Shown here: piece by piece, positions 17,209-26,600 of the stretch
How positions within the stretch are numbered: the stretch's first letter is position 1
Layout of the letters: each line of letters begins with the position of its first letter
Source of the DNA: Saprospiraceae bacterium
GTDB taxonomy: Bacteria; Bacteroidota; Bacteroidia; Chitinophagales; Saprospiraceae
Direction of reading: 5' to 3'
Length of the DNA stretch: 63,026 nt
NCBI GenBank assembly: GCA_021739645.1
Contig: JAIPBL010000029.1
Location: 1 to 63,026, forward strand
Position numbers and translations under genes: made by a program
The notes under the pieces: model-generated
The model's database searches: none
Seen by the model: the letters and a program-made list of their open reading frames with translations, nothing else
Told to the model about the DNA's origin: nothing

Positions 17209-17390
17209 CGAATGCAATTAAAGGTGGGAACGAGGTTGGTGGGTGGTTGGGTTGACGGACTAACGTGCAGGGCTTGCCGAAGTGGGGGCTTCAGCAATAA
17301 ACTTCATTAGAAGCGCAGAGCTTGGATTTTGCACTTCACTTTCATAGAAACACACCCCCACGCTTTTACAAAACCGCTGTTGTGCATTCG
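17209..17390. repeat. Possible 180-bp imperfect palindrome
   Basis: The ends CGAATGCA (17209-17216) and TGCATTCG (17383-17390) are inverted copies, and GTGGGGG (17282-17288) pairs with CCCCCAC (17355-17361). The rest of the match is weak. It fills most of the 402-bp gap before the DUF4231 gene. From 17391 to the start of that gene I see only A/T-rich sequence. Confidence 0.35.
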
Positions 17391-17604
17391 TTTTTTATTG
17401 ATTCATCGTAATTGATTAGCTTAGATTCAAGTCGGAAAAGCCCAATAAGTCTTCGTAAAATTATTCTTGTGTCATGGGGCTAATTTAGCTCCTCCACTAG
17501 ATTTGTCAAAGACCCAAAAAAATCACTGGTGACGATTATTCATGCGTCAAAAATTGATAGAATATTTTGATGAAAGCTATCTTGCACCCATAAAAATAAA
17601 CCTT

Positions 17605-18336
17605 ATGGCAACTACAACAATTACAAGCGAATCCATATCCCCTGCAATGGAAAAAGATTATGACCCCATCCAAATGCTGAGGGATTACCTACGGGACTAC
17701 AAAGATGCTCCCGGTTATCTGACCAATTATATCATCAACCGACTGGGCGACCAGATGATTTGGTACGACAACAAAAGCGCCTATTTCAAGCGGAAATGGG
17801 AGAAATACCGCAAAATTGTCATCATCCTTTCCGCTTCTATTCCATTCTTGGTGGGGCTTATCGGACTCAGTTTTAATGGTGAAACCAACCAATATTTTGA
17901 TACTGCCATCAAGATTTTGGTCGGCACGGCAGGTGTCGTCATCGCCGTTTTAGAGGGCTTCAACTCTTTGTTCAAAAGCCAGGACCTTTACATTGACTAC
18001 CGGGTGACTTCCGAACAACTCAAGCAAGAATTCTCCTATTTTCTTGGAAAAGGCGGCGACTACATCGGCCTCGGCAATGAAGATGCCTTTTCAAAATTAG
18101 TTGGAAATGTGGAAGTCATAATGGCCAACCAAAACAACCGCTGGGCCGAAGTTTCCAGACAGAAAGAAAAAGCGGAAATGGCCGGTGAAATCCAAGACGC
18201 CATGCAAAGTTTTTTGGAAAAACACGAGGTGGTGAAGCCAAAACCTAAGCCTATGCCGCCCCCTGCTCCGCCAGTCGTAGATGCACCACCGACGGAACCG
18301 GAAGGCGATGATGCGGAGGAGGAACCGGAAGTGTAA
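17605..18336 (+). CDS. DUF4231-family membrane protein (SLATT-like)
   Basis: This 243-residue protein has the DUF4231 hallmark YIINRLGDQMIWYDNKSAYF followed by KRKWEKYRKIVII. Two transmembrane helices come next (about 72-92 and 102-121 from this start), then a conserved LYIDYRVTSEQLKQEFSYF helix. The C-terminus is Pro-rich then acidic and probably disordered. DUF4231 resembles SLATT domains, two-helix membrane modules often paired with nucleotide-sensing conflict systems; no cyclase or SLOG partner is nearby. The start MATTTITSE was preferred; an ATG at 17542 in frame would add 21 residues. Confidence 0.8.
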   Translation: MATTTITSESISPAMEKDYDPIQMLRDYLRDYKDAPGYLTNYIINRLGDQMIWYDNKSAYFKRKWEKYRKIVIILSASIPFLVGLIGLSFNGETNQYFDTAIKILVGTAGVVIAVLEGFNSLFKSQDLYIDYRVTSEQLKQEFSYFLGKGGDYIGLGNEDAFSKLVGNVEVIMANQNNRWAEVSRQKEKAEMAGEIQDAMQSFLEKHEVVKPKPKPMPPPAPPVVDAPPTEPEGDDAEEEPEV

Positions 18337-18368
18337 TTCGTTAAGATTACTACTGCACGTGCGCTCAT

Positions 18369-18412
18369 AACAGCACTACCCGAGAATGGAATAGTTTGCG
18401 GGTAGTGCTGTT
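18369..18412. terminator. Hairpin after the DUF4231 gene
   Basis: AACAGCACTACCCG pairs with CGGGTAGTGCTGTT around a 16-nt loop, 33 nt after the stop. No T run follows, so termination is uncertain; it may stabilise the 3' end. Confidence 0.55.
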
Positions 18413-18452
18413 CGATAGATTGAAATCTAAAATTAACCACAAATAAAATTGC

Positions 18453-18923
18453 ATGAAAAGTATCATTTTGCTCGCTCTATGCGGATTTTTTACTGCACCC
18501 ATTTTTGCTCAAAATCTGCCACCGGCCCCACCGCCACCGCCACCGCCACCCAATTTGGCAACTTCTCAGGACATTTACAAAGTGGTAGAAAACCAGCCGC
18601 TTTTTCCGGGCTGCGAATCTGAAACTGACAGGAAATTGCTCAATCAATGTTCCAAGGAAAAAGCTGAAAAGTTCATCCAGGAAAACTTAACATACCCACC
18701 CATTGCAAAAGCAAATGGCATAGAAGGGGTAGTTTACGTGAAATTTGTTGTAGAAAAAGATGGCTCGATTACAGAAGCTAAAGTCCTACGAGACATCGGT
18801 GCTGGCTGCGGTCAAGAGGCACTGCGCATCATTAGTTTGATGCCAAATTGGATACCCGGCAGGCAGCGGGGAGTGCCAGTGAGAGTGCAAATTAATATGC
18901 CAGTAAAATTTAGTCGGCTCTAA
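18453..18923 (+). CDS. Secreted TonB C-terminal-domain protein
   Basis: This 156-residue protein has a signal peptide (MKSIILLALCGFFTAPIFAQ), a Pro-rich linker (residues 22-33, a run of prolines) and a TonB C-terminal domain. The domain shows NLTYPPIAKANGIEGVVYV, FVVEKDGSITEAKVLRDI and the closing PNWIPGRQRG.PV. It lacks the N-terminal membrane anchor of energy-transducing TonB, so it is a stand-alone periplasmic TonB-C protein, common in Bacteroidota and of unclear role. Confidence 0.88.
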   Translation: MKSIILLALCGFFTAPIFAQNLPPAPPPPPPPPNLATSQDIYKVVENQPLFPGCESETDRKLLNQCSKEKAEKFIQENLTYPPIAKANGIEGVVYVKFVVEKDGSITEAKVLRDIGAGCGQEALRIISLMPNWIPGRQRGVPVRVQINMPVKFSRL

Positions 18924-18938
18924 CTTTTAAGGCAAAAT

Positions 18939-18975
18939 GGGCAAGACAATCACCGGTCTTGCCTATTTTTATTTT
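18939..18975 (+). terminator. Terminator after the TonB-C gene
   Basis: GGCAAGAC (18940-18947) pairs with GTCTTGCC (18956-18963) and is followed by a T-rich run (TATTTTTATTTTT). Confidence 0.75.
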
Positions 18976-19063
18976 TACAAGCTTTCGAGCACTCATTGCC
19001 CATCCTGCAACTTTCCCTACCTTTCGCCCTCTTTACGCCAAATCAAAACTCATCAATTTCAGT

Positions 19064-22000
19064 ATGAAAAAAATCAATTTCACCCTTGCAATATTATTTG
19101 CGACTTCAATCATGGCATTCGCCCAATCCCCAGCCCTCTGGCTCCGCTACCCGGCTCTTTCCCCCGATGGGAAAAATATCGTGTTCAGCTATCAAGGCGA
19201 CCTTTATAAAGTTAGCGGCGACGGCGGCACAGCCACTTTGCTCACTGTAGCCGAAGCGTATGACTACAACCCCGTCTGGTCGCACGATGGCCAGCAAATC
19301 GCCTTTTCCAGCGACCGTTACGGCAATTTTGACATCTTCGTAATGCCAGCAGCAGGCGGGCAAGCTACTCGGCTTACCTACCACAGTGCCGGGGAGGTTC
19401 CTAGCGATTTCACCGCCGATAATAAATCGGTCATTTACACCTCCAGCCAACTCGACGCTGCTTCGAACCAACAGTACCCCAGTGGCGTGTTGCCTGAATT
19501 GTACAGCATTCCCGTCACTGGTGGAATGCCGCACCAAATCATCACGACGCCAGCGGAGGCTGCCCGATTCAATGCCGATGGCTCGGTGCTTGTCTTCCAC
19601 GACCGGAAGGGCTACGAGGACGAGTTCCGCAAGCACCACACCTCCAGCGTGACGAGGGATGTGTGGAAGTTCGACCTAAAAACAGGGAAATACACCCAAC
19701 TCAGCAGCTTCGGCGGCGAAGACCGCAACCCAGTTTTTGCCCCAAACCAGCAGGACATTTATTTTTTGAGCGAAAAAAGCGGCACGTTCAACATCTGGAA
19801 AATGGACGGGAACGGCAGCAACGAAAAGCAAATCAGCTTCCTCGACAAGCACCCCGTCCGCTACCTCACCATGAGCAACGACGGCACACTTTGTTTCAGC
19901 TACAACGGCGAATTATATACCATGAAAGAAGGCGGGCAGCCCAAAAAACTGACCGTCACGGTGGTGAATGATGGTCGCTTCAACCCCGAAAAAGTGGTTT
20001 CCGTGAAAGGTGATATCTCCGAAATGGCACTTTCGCCAAACGGCAAAGAAGTAGCATTTATCCATCGGGGCGAGGTGTTCGCAGCCTCGGTGAAAGAAGG
20101 CACTACCCGCCGCATCACCGACACGCCGGAGCAGGAGCGCACGGTCAGTTTCAGCCCCGATGGCCGCTCCATCCTCTACGCCGGGGAGCGTGACGGCAGT
20201 TGGAACGTTTATCAAACCTCCTTGACCCGACCTGAGGAGAAGTATTTTTTCAGCAGCACCATTCTGAAAGAAACCCCAGTCATCGCCACGGCAGCCGAGG
20301 AGTTTCAGCCGGCCTACTCGCCCGATGGCAAGGAGGTGGCGTTCCTCGAAGAGCGCACCGCCCTGCGGGTGGTCAACCTCGCTACAAAGGCCGTGCGCAC
20401 CATCATGCCTGCCGACAAAAACTACAGCTACTCCGACGGCGACCAGCACTACGAATGGTCACCGGATGGGAAATGGTTTTTGGTGGAGTTCCTGCAAGAC
20501 AAGCAGTGGATTGGGCAAGCGGGGCTTGTGAGCGCCGCAGGCGGGAAGGAAATCTTCAACCTCACGAAAAGCGGCTACGGCAGCGCCCAGCCCCGGTGGG
20601 CGATGGACGGCAAGGCCATGACCTTTTTCAGCGACCGGGACGGCATGAAAAACGACGCCAGTTGGGGCGGGCAAGCCGATGCTTATGCCATGTTTTTTAC
20701 GCAGGAAGGTTTTGACAAATTCAAATTGAGCAAAGAAGAATTTGACCTAAAAAAAGAAGACGAAGACAAGGACAAAGAGGATAAGAAAGATGATAGTAAA
20801 AAAGAAGAACCTAAAAAAGAGGAAAAGGACAAGCCCGTTGAACCGCTCAAGTTCGAGCTGGACGGCATCGAAGACCGCAAGGTACGCCTGACCATCCATT
20901 CCTCCGACTTGGCGGATGCCATGCTTTCAAAAGACGGCGAAAAGATGTTTTACCTCGCCAAATTTGAGAAGGGTTTTGACCTCTGGCAAACCGAAATCCG
21001 CACGAAGGACACCAAGATTTTGGTTAAACTCGGCGCTGAAAACGTCGGTGGCATCATCATGGACAAGGAGGGGAAAAATCTGTTCATCCTCGCTGACGGC
21101 GGCATCTCAAAGGTGGAAATCGAGGGTGGCAAAAAGGAGGGCGTTTCCATCAAAGGCGAAATGGTGCTGAACGAGACTGTGGAGCGCCAATATCTTTTTG
21201 AGCACGCTTGGCGGCAGGTGGTAAAGAAGTTTTACAAAATCGACCTGCAAGGCGTGAACTGGGATTTCTACAAAAATGAATACCAGCGATTCCTGCCCTA
21301 CATCAACAACAATTATGATTTTGCCGCCATGCTCAGCGAACTGCTCGGGGAGTTGAACGCCTCTCACACGGGCGCTCGCTTCCGACCCAAGGTCGAAAAT
21401 GGCGACCAGACGGCTGCACTCGGCCTTTTTTACGACCAAAACTATACGGGCGCTGGCCTCAAAATCCAAGAAGTGATGGAAAAAAGCCCCGTGGTGAAAA
21501 GCGACTCGAAAATCAAGGCAGGCGTGGTGATTGAAAAAATAGACGGCCAGGAAATTACTGCCACCATCAATTACCAGGGCTTGCTGAACCGGAAGGATGG
21601 CAAAAACACCCTCCTTTCCCTCTACAGCCCCGGCACGAAACAGCGCTGGGACGAGGTGGTAAAACCCATCAGCCTCGGCGAAGAGGGCGAACTGCGCTAC
21701 CAGCGCTGGGTGAACCGCTGCCGTTTTTTGGTGGACAGCCTCAGCGCTGGCCGTATCGGCTACGTGCACGTTAGGGGCATGAACGACCAGAGCTACCGCA
21801 CCGTTTACGAAGATGCTTTGGGTAAAAATGCGGGCAAAGAAGCCCTTGTGGTGGACACCCGCTTCAACGGCGGCGGCTGGCTCCACGACGACCTTGCCAC
21901 TTTCCTCGATGGCAAAGAATACATGACTTTCATGCCTCGTGGCCAGAACCTCGGCAACGAACCACAGTTCAAATGGCGCCGCCCCAGTGCGGTGGTAATG

Positions 22001-22303
22001 AGCGAGAGCAACTACTCCGATGCGCACATGTTCCCGTACACCTACCGTGCGCTCGGCATCGGCAAGCTGGTCGGGATGCCCGTACCCGGTACCGGAACGG
22101 CAGTCTGGTGGGAGGGCTTGCAGAACGGCATGGTCTTCGGCATCCCGCAGGTGGGCATGGTCGGCAACGATGGCCAGTACCTCGAAAACCAGGAACTGGA
22201 GCCAGACATCAAAGCTCCGAACGACCCCAATGAGGTGAGCAAGGGGCGTGACCAACAATTGGAGGCGGCGGTGAAGGCGCTGAAGGAGGTGTTGAAGCCG
22301 TAG
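19064..22303 (+). CDS. Tricorn-like S41 protease with WD40/PD40 propeller
   Basis: This 1079-residue secreted protein starts at the Met of a clear signal peptide (MKKINFTLAILFATSIMAFA). The first half has repeated PD40 propeller motifs such as YPALSPDGKNIVFSY, NPVWSHDGQQIAFSSDRYG and FSPDGRSILYAGERDG. A Lys/Glu/Asp-rich low-complexity insert lies at about 562-595. The C-terminal part has a core helical region, a PDZ-like segment (GVVIEKIDGQEI) and an S41 protease domain: VDTRFNGGGWLHDD, then SESNYSDAHMFPY with the catalytic-type Ser, then LGIGKLVGMPVPGTG. Tricorn proteins degrade peptides; this one is periplasmic or surface-located. Confidence 0.92.
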   Translation: MKKINFTLAILFATSIMAFAQSPALWLRYPALSPDGKNIVFSYQGDLYKVSGDGGTATLLTVAEAYDYNPVWSHDGQQIAFSSDRYGNFDIFVMPAAGGQATRLTYHSAGEVPSDFTADNKSVIYTSSQLDAASNQQYPSGVLPELYSIPVTGGMPHQIITTPAEAARFNADGSVLVFHDRKGYEDEFRKHHTSSVTRDVWKFDLKTGKYTQLSSFGGEDRNPVFAPNQQDIYFLSEKSGTFNIWKMDGNGSNEKQISFLDKHPVRYLTMSNDGTLCFSYNGELYTMKEGGQPKKLTVTVVNDGRFNPEKVVSVKGDISEMALSPNGKEVAFIHRGEVFAASVKEGTTRRITDTPEQERTVSFSPDGRSILYAGERDGSWNVYQTSLTRPEEKYFFSSTILKETPVIATAAEEFQPAYSPDGKEVAFLEERTALRVVNLATKAVRTIMPADKNYSYSDGDQHYEWSPDGKWFLVEFLQDKQWIGQAGLVSAAGGKEIFNLTKSGYGSAQPRWAMDGKAMTFFSDRDGMKNDASWGGQADAYAMFFTQEGFDKFKLSKEEFDLKKEDEDKDKEDKKDDSKKEEPKKEEKDKPVEPLKFELDGIEDRKVRLTIHSSDLADAMLSKDGEKMFYLAKFEKGFDLWQTEIRTKDTKILVKLGAENVGGIIMDKEGKNLFILADGGISKVEIEGGKKEGVSIKGEMVLNETVERQYLFEHAWRQVVKKFYKIDLQGVNWDFYKNEYQRFLPYINNNYDFAAMLSELLGELNASHTGARFRPKVENGDQTAALGLFYDQNYTGAGLKIQEVMEKSPVVKSDSKIKAGVVIEKIDGQEITATINYQGLLNRKDGKNTLLSLYSPGTKQRWDEVVKPISLGEEGELRYQRWVNRCRFLVDSLSAGRIGYVHVRGMNDQSYRTVYEDALGKNAGKEALVVDTRFNGGGWLHDDLATFLDGKEYMTFMPRGQNLGNEPQFKWRRPSAVVMSESNYSDAHMFPYTYRALGIGKLVGMPVPGTGTAVWWEGLQNGMVFGIPQVGMVGNDGQYLENQELEPDIKAPNDPNEVSKGRDQQLEAAVKALKEVLKP

Positions 22304-22336
22304 GCAGGAAAAACTCGCCCAGGTGTTAATAGGGGC

Positions 22337-22379
22337 AAAAAAACAGGGGGTCGCTTCGGACGAAGCGACCCCCTGTTTT
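22337..22379 (-). terminator. Bidirectional terminator of SRP RNA and Tricorn-like gene
   Basis: ACAGGGGGTCGCTTCG pairs with CGAAGCGACCCCCTGT. On the minus strand a run of seven U follows directly, ending the SRP RNA transcript 14 nt after its 3' end. In the plus direction it follows the Tricorn-like gene with a weaker U run. Confidence 0.88.
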
Positions 22380-22392
22380 ATAAAAAAAAGAT

Positions 22393-22485
22393 GGCAAGCA
22401 ACTACATCACACCGCTCAACAACCTACCCTTGCTGCGTTTCCGCCCTGGGGGAGTTCAGCCGGAGCTGGTTGTGTAGCGCTTGCC
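22393..22485 (-). ncRNA. ffs: Bacterial small SRP RNA (4.5S RNA)
   Basis: Read on the minus strand, the ends GGCAAGC and GCTTGCC pair. The apical region shows the SRP helix-8 signature (CCCAGGGCGGAAACGCAGCAAGGG): the symmetric loop with CAGG...AGCA and a GGAA-type tetraloop, where Ffh binds. The length is about 93 nt, typical of a short SRP RNA. A TACCTTTG promoter box lies 6 nt upstream and a terminator directly downstream. Confidence 0.92.
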
Positions 22486-22490
22486 GGGGG

Positions 22491-22498
22491 CAAAGGTA
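22491..22498 (-). promoter_or_regulatory. -7 promoter element of the SRP RNA gene
   Basis: TACCTTTG on the minus strand fits TAnnTTTG exactly and lies 6 nt before the first base of the SRP RNA. No TTG box is seen at the usual distance. The 286 bp between here and the RRM gene start hold only A/T-rich sequence. Confidence 0.75.
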
Positions 22499-22784
22499 GT
22501 AAAAAACTGTTCCCATGTTTTAGGCTTTGAAAAAATGACAGGCATAAAATTAAAAGCTTATTTCCGTAAAGCTTTTGCTAAAAGTAAAAAAAACCTGCAT
22601 TGGAATAAATCTTCACTTATTTTTGCGGCAACGACGGAAGGTCGTTTGTTTGGCAAACCAAGATTACAGAGGCATTTTGAACCATTTTATCAAAACAGAT
22701 TTGCATTAGCGGCTTGCTACTCAACACAGATGGATTTTCTAAACCAATTTTATTTTTTAATCATTTTTAAAGTTTTTTCTTGTT

Positions 22785-23495
22785 ATGAACATTTTTGTAG
22801 CAAAGCTGGATTTCAACACGACCAGCGAAGATTTGCAAGCCGCATTTGAAAAGTTCGGTGAAGTTTCTTCTTCTAAGGTTATTACAGACCATTTTACTGG
22901 TAAGTCGAAAGGATTTGCCTTCGTCGAGATGCCCAATGATGACGAGGCCAGGGCAGCCATTACTGCACTAAACGAAAGCGAGATTGATGGAAGACCAATC
23001 TTTGTAAAAGAAGCCACTCCAAGAGAAGACCGCCCACAGCGCAGCGCCTATGGCGATGGTACTGGCAGCGGAAGCTATCGTCCTCGCACCAGCAGCAGTG
23101 GTGGTAGCGGCGGTGGTTACAGCGGCGGAAGTCGAGGTGGCGGCGGATACGACCGTGGCGGCGGCGGCGGCGGTGGTTACCGTGGCGGCGGCGGCGGATA
23201 CGACCGTGGCGGCGGCGGCGGATACCGTGGCGGCGGCGGCGGCGGTGGATACGACCGCGGCGGAAGCCGTGGCGGCGGCGGTTATGACCGTGGCGGCGGT
23301 GGAGGTTACAATAACGACCGTGGCGGTGGCGGTGGTGACCGGTACAGCAATGACCGTGGCGGTGACCGCTACAATAACGACCGAGGCGGTGACCGCTACA
23401 ACGACCGTGGCGGTGACCGTTACAGCAATGACCGTGGCGGTGACCGCTACAACGACCGTAGCAACGAAGACCGTTACAAAGACGACAAATATTAG
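22785..23495 (+). CDS. RRM RNA-binding protein with RGG/Gly-rich tail
   Basis: This 236-residue protein has one RNA-recognition motif at 1-80: RNP2 is IFVAKLDF and RNP1 is KGFAFVEM, with LNESEIDGRPIFVKEA closing the fold. From about 95 on, the chain is almost only Gly, Arg, Tyr, Asp and Asn, arranged as GGYDRGGGG and later RGGDRYNNDRG repeats. Single-RRM Gly-rich proteins occur in Bacteroidota and cyanobacteria and bind RNA, often in the cold. The tail is of the type that drives condensate formation in eukaryotic proteins; that role here is inference. The A/T-rich leader may hold regulation. Confidence 0.93.
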   Translation: MNIFVAKLDFNTTSEDLQAAFEKFGEVSSSKVITDHFTGKSKGFAFVEMPNDDEARAAITALNESEIDGRPIFVKEATPREDRPQRSAYGDGTGSGSYRPRTSSSGGSGGGYSGGSRGGGGYDRGGGGGGGYRGGGGGYDRGGGGGYRGGGGGGGYDRGGSRGGGGYDRGGGGGYNNDRGGGGGDRYSNDRGGDRYNNDRGGDRYNDRGGDRYSNDRGGDRYNDRSNEDRYKDDKY

Positions 23496-23566
23496 TAGCC
23501 ACTCGGCTATTAAAAATAATTGTCTAGTCCTGAAATAACAATACAGGATTAATGACTAAAAAATAG

Positions 23567-23603
23567 CTGAGTATCGCTTTGTGGTGATACTCAGTTTTTT
23601 TTT
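23567..23603 (+). terminator. Terminator after the RRM gene
   Basis: CTGAGTATC (23567-23575) pairs with GATACTCAG (23586-23594) and is followed by nine T. Its T run touches the stop codon of the convergent T9SS gene. Confidence 0.85.
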
Positions 23604-26600
23604 ACTTTATCAAACTCACCCCGCCCTTGAACAAACGCACTTGGCCATCCAGAAAAACAACCTCGGCATACCAGACGAAAACCGCTGGGTCAAGCTCTTT
23701 GTCCTTGTAAGTGCCCGTCCAGCCAAGCTGCAAGTCGTTCGGCTCAAAATTGTAATACTCGAAGACCAGTTCGCCCCAGCGGTCAAAAATCTGAAAGCTT
23801 TTTATTTTGTCCACTTGCGGCCCAGCGAATACTGTCAGCTCGTCGTTGATGCCGTCGTTGTTGGGGCTGAAAGCGTTCGGTACGTAAACTTGCTCCACTT
23901 TTTCCACAAACACCGTCAACTCGCCCTCAGCTGTGCAGCCGTTTAGGTCTGTGACGGCTATCGTGTACACGATGTCGTTGCGTGGGGTGCAGAGCGGTTT
24001 GGGGCAGTCCGTGCAGCTGAGGTAGTCGGGTGGCGACCAGGACCAAGTTGCGATTTGCGAAGCAGAACCAGCACCGAGCACCACACTGTTGCCGAGCGGC
24101 ACGGTGTATGGGCCGTCCAAATCAACTTGCAGCACGGGCGCATCGGGCATGAAAACCTCTTGCGTGGTGATGACGCCCAGCGCATCAATAATGGTGAGGG
24201 TGTGGAAGCCAAAAGTCAGGTTGTCGAACACGACGGGAAAACTGACCACTGGGGCAGAGCTGCCGCCGTTCAACGCAACGACGTAGGGCGGCGTGCCTCC
24301 CTGAACGGCCGTCAAAGTGATGGCCCCATCGCCCCCGAAATGACAAAGCGGCGAGCTTACCTCAACGATGCCAACTACGTCTTGGCCCTCAAAACTCAGG
24401 TTGACGACCACGGTCGAGTCGCAGCCCGTGTAGCTTGCGCCAGCGAAAACCTCCGTTCCCGAAGGATTCTGTGCATCGTAAATGGTGCCGTTCACGACGA
24501 TGAAACCACCCATCTGTAAAATGTCGGTAATATTCCCGACCGCATCCGGGAAAAACGACAGACCGACGTTCACCGTGGAGTCGCAGCCGAGGTAGCTACC
24601 ATTGGGGATGGTCTCACTTCCTGTCGGGTTGGTGGCCGAGTAGATTTCCCCATTTACCACCACCACTTCGCCAAGGCAAAGCGTCGAATCGAGGCTAATA
24701 ATCACCGAATTTCCGAAGGTCAAATTGATGTTTATGGTTGAATCGCAGCCGTTTGTGCTTGCATTCTGCAATACTTCAGTGCCACTTGGGTTCGCCTCGT
24801 TGTACACCGTTCCGTTGACGGTAATGCTGCCCCCAGTGCAGAGTTGGTCGTCAATCGTGCTGCTAACTGGTGGGTAAAACGACAGGCTGACGCTCATCGT
24901 AGAATCGCAGCCGTTCACGCTGCCGTTAGAGATGACCACCGAGCCGCTGGGGTTGTTTTGGTTAAAAACCGTCCCGCCCAAAGTGATGCCCCCATTGGGG
25001 CAAAGCGTTGTGCTGAAACTGCCTGTGGCAGGGGCGTAAAATGACAAGCTGACGTTCACCGTGGAATCGCAGCCGTTCACACTGCCGTTGGGGATGACCA
25101 CCGAGCCGCTGGGGTTGCTTTGGTTAAAAACCGTCCCCCCAACTGTGATGCTGCCACCTTGGCAGAGCGTTGGGTTCAAATTGCCAACGGCAAGCTGGTA
25201 AAACGACAGGCTGACCATCGCAACGGAGTCGCAACCGAGATAACTGGCGCCGGGCATCGTCTCCATGCCGCTGGGGCTGGCGGCGTTGTAAACCGTACCG
25301 TTTACCGTAACGCTACCACCTTGGCAGAGTGTCGGGCTGATGTTCGAGGTGACCACCGAATTGAAACTTAGGTTCACCACAATGGCCGAATCACAACCAT
25401 TGGCAGCGCCAGCGATGATGACCTCCACGCCACTTGGGTTGTTTTCGTCGTAAACAATGCCGTTCACGGTAATGCTTCCACCTGTACAAAGGGTTTGGGT
25501 AAAATTGGTGGTTGGGCTTGGTATGGGTGCCAAGTTGACATATATCACTGAATCACAACCACTTGCGGCAGCATTTGACAGGGTGATGGTGTCAGTTGGG
25601 TTGTTTTCGTCGTAATCCACGCCATTCACCGTGATGATTTGGCCGGGGCAAATGTCGGCAACGACGCTCAGAACGGCTGCCTGGAAAAACGCCAAGTTGA
25701 TATTCACGGTCGAATCGCAGCCAGAAGCACTGCCGCCGGGGAAGAATTCCGTTCCGGTTGGGTTGGCTTCGTTGTAGGTTGTGTTGTTTACCACCACCGA
25801 CTCGCCGGGGCAAAGCATGGGGGAGAGGTTGTTCACCACGCTGTTTCCAACGGTGATGTTGATGGTCGGTGCAGTGAGTGAAACGCCGCAACTGTTCCCG
25901 TCTTCGAGGGCTGTCACCTCTATCGTCACCACGCCATTGGTGATGTTGAAATCGGCGGGACAAAACTGGACGGAGGAACTGGCCGGGAGGTTGCTCTGTG
26001 AGCTGTTTCCCACCAAAATATTGTTGAAATAAACGTTCCATTCAAAGTAAAAAGGCGGAATCCCGGTGAACTGAACGGGGATGTTGTAGCAGTCGCTGGC
26101 GCAAATCGAGGCATCGTTCCCGATTTGAACCGTTGGCAGATAAAATACAATGGGGATAGCCTGGGAGAAGCTGAAGCAAGGGTCGTTGAAGTCCACATTG
26201 CCAGTGCCGTCGTCGTTCCCGGCAATGGCCGACACGTAGTACGTTTGCCCCAAAACCAGCCCCGGCGGTGTTTGTATGACCGCAGAATTGCTCGTTGCGA
26301 GGATGTTGGCCAGCAAGACGTTTGGGCCGTCGAGCAAGACAAACTGCAAGGTATCGTCGCTGTCCAAAACCTCATCCTGCTTGAACGGCACGGAGAACTG
26401 GAAATGGTTGATGCACAATAGGAGCGGTGCGTTTGCAAAGTTCATGGTGCCAGCATCGGTCACGCAGCTGCAGTTTTGACTGCCTGTAACCGTCACCGGG
26501 CCGCAGCTATTGGCATCGTCAATGTCAAACGAGTAGCTAGTGCCGCTTGGAATTGGGGTTGAAGTGAAAGTAGAATCGGCCAATGTCACACCGTCCACCG

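Noticed and set aside
18453-18923. Energy-transducing TonB protein
   Set aside because: It has a cleavable signal peptide instead of a membrane anchor, and no ExbB/ExbD genes lie nearby.
22481-22849. Plus-strand frame between the SRP RNA and RRM gene
   Set aside because: It overlaps the SRP RNA promoter and the RRM start, is A/T-rich and has no recognisable motif.
23100-23470. Possible CRISPR-like array
   Set aside because: Short GGC-rich units are in-frame coding repeats with no spacers of constant length.
22960-23502. Arg/His-rich minus-strand frame
   Set aside because: Antisense shadow of the same Gly-rich repeats.
23050-23538. Ala/Val/Thr-rich frame overlapping the RRM gene
   Set aside because: Shadow of the Gly-rich repeat in another frame.
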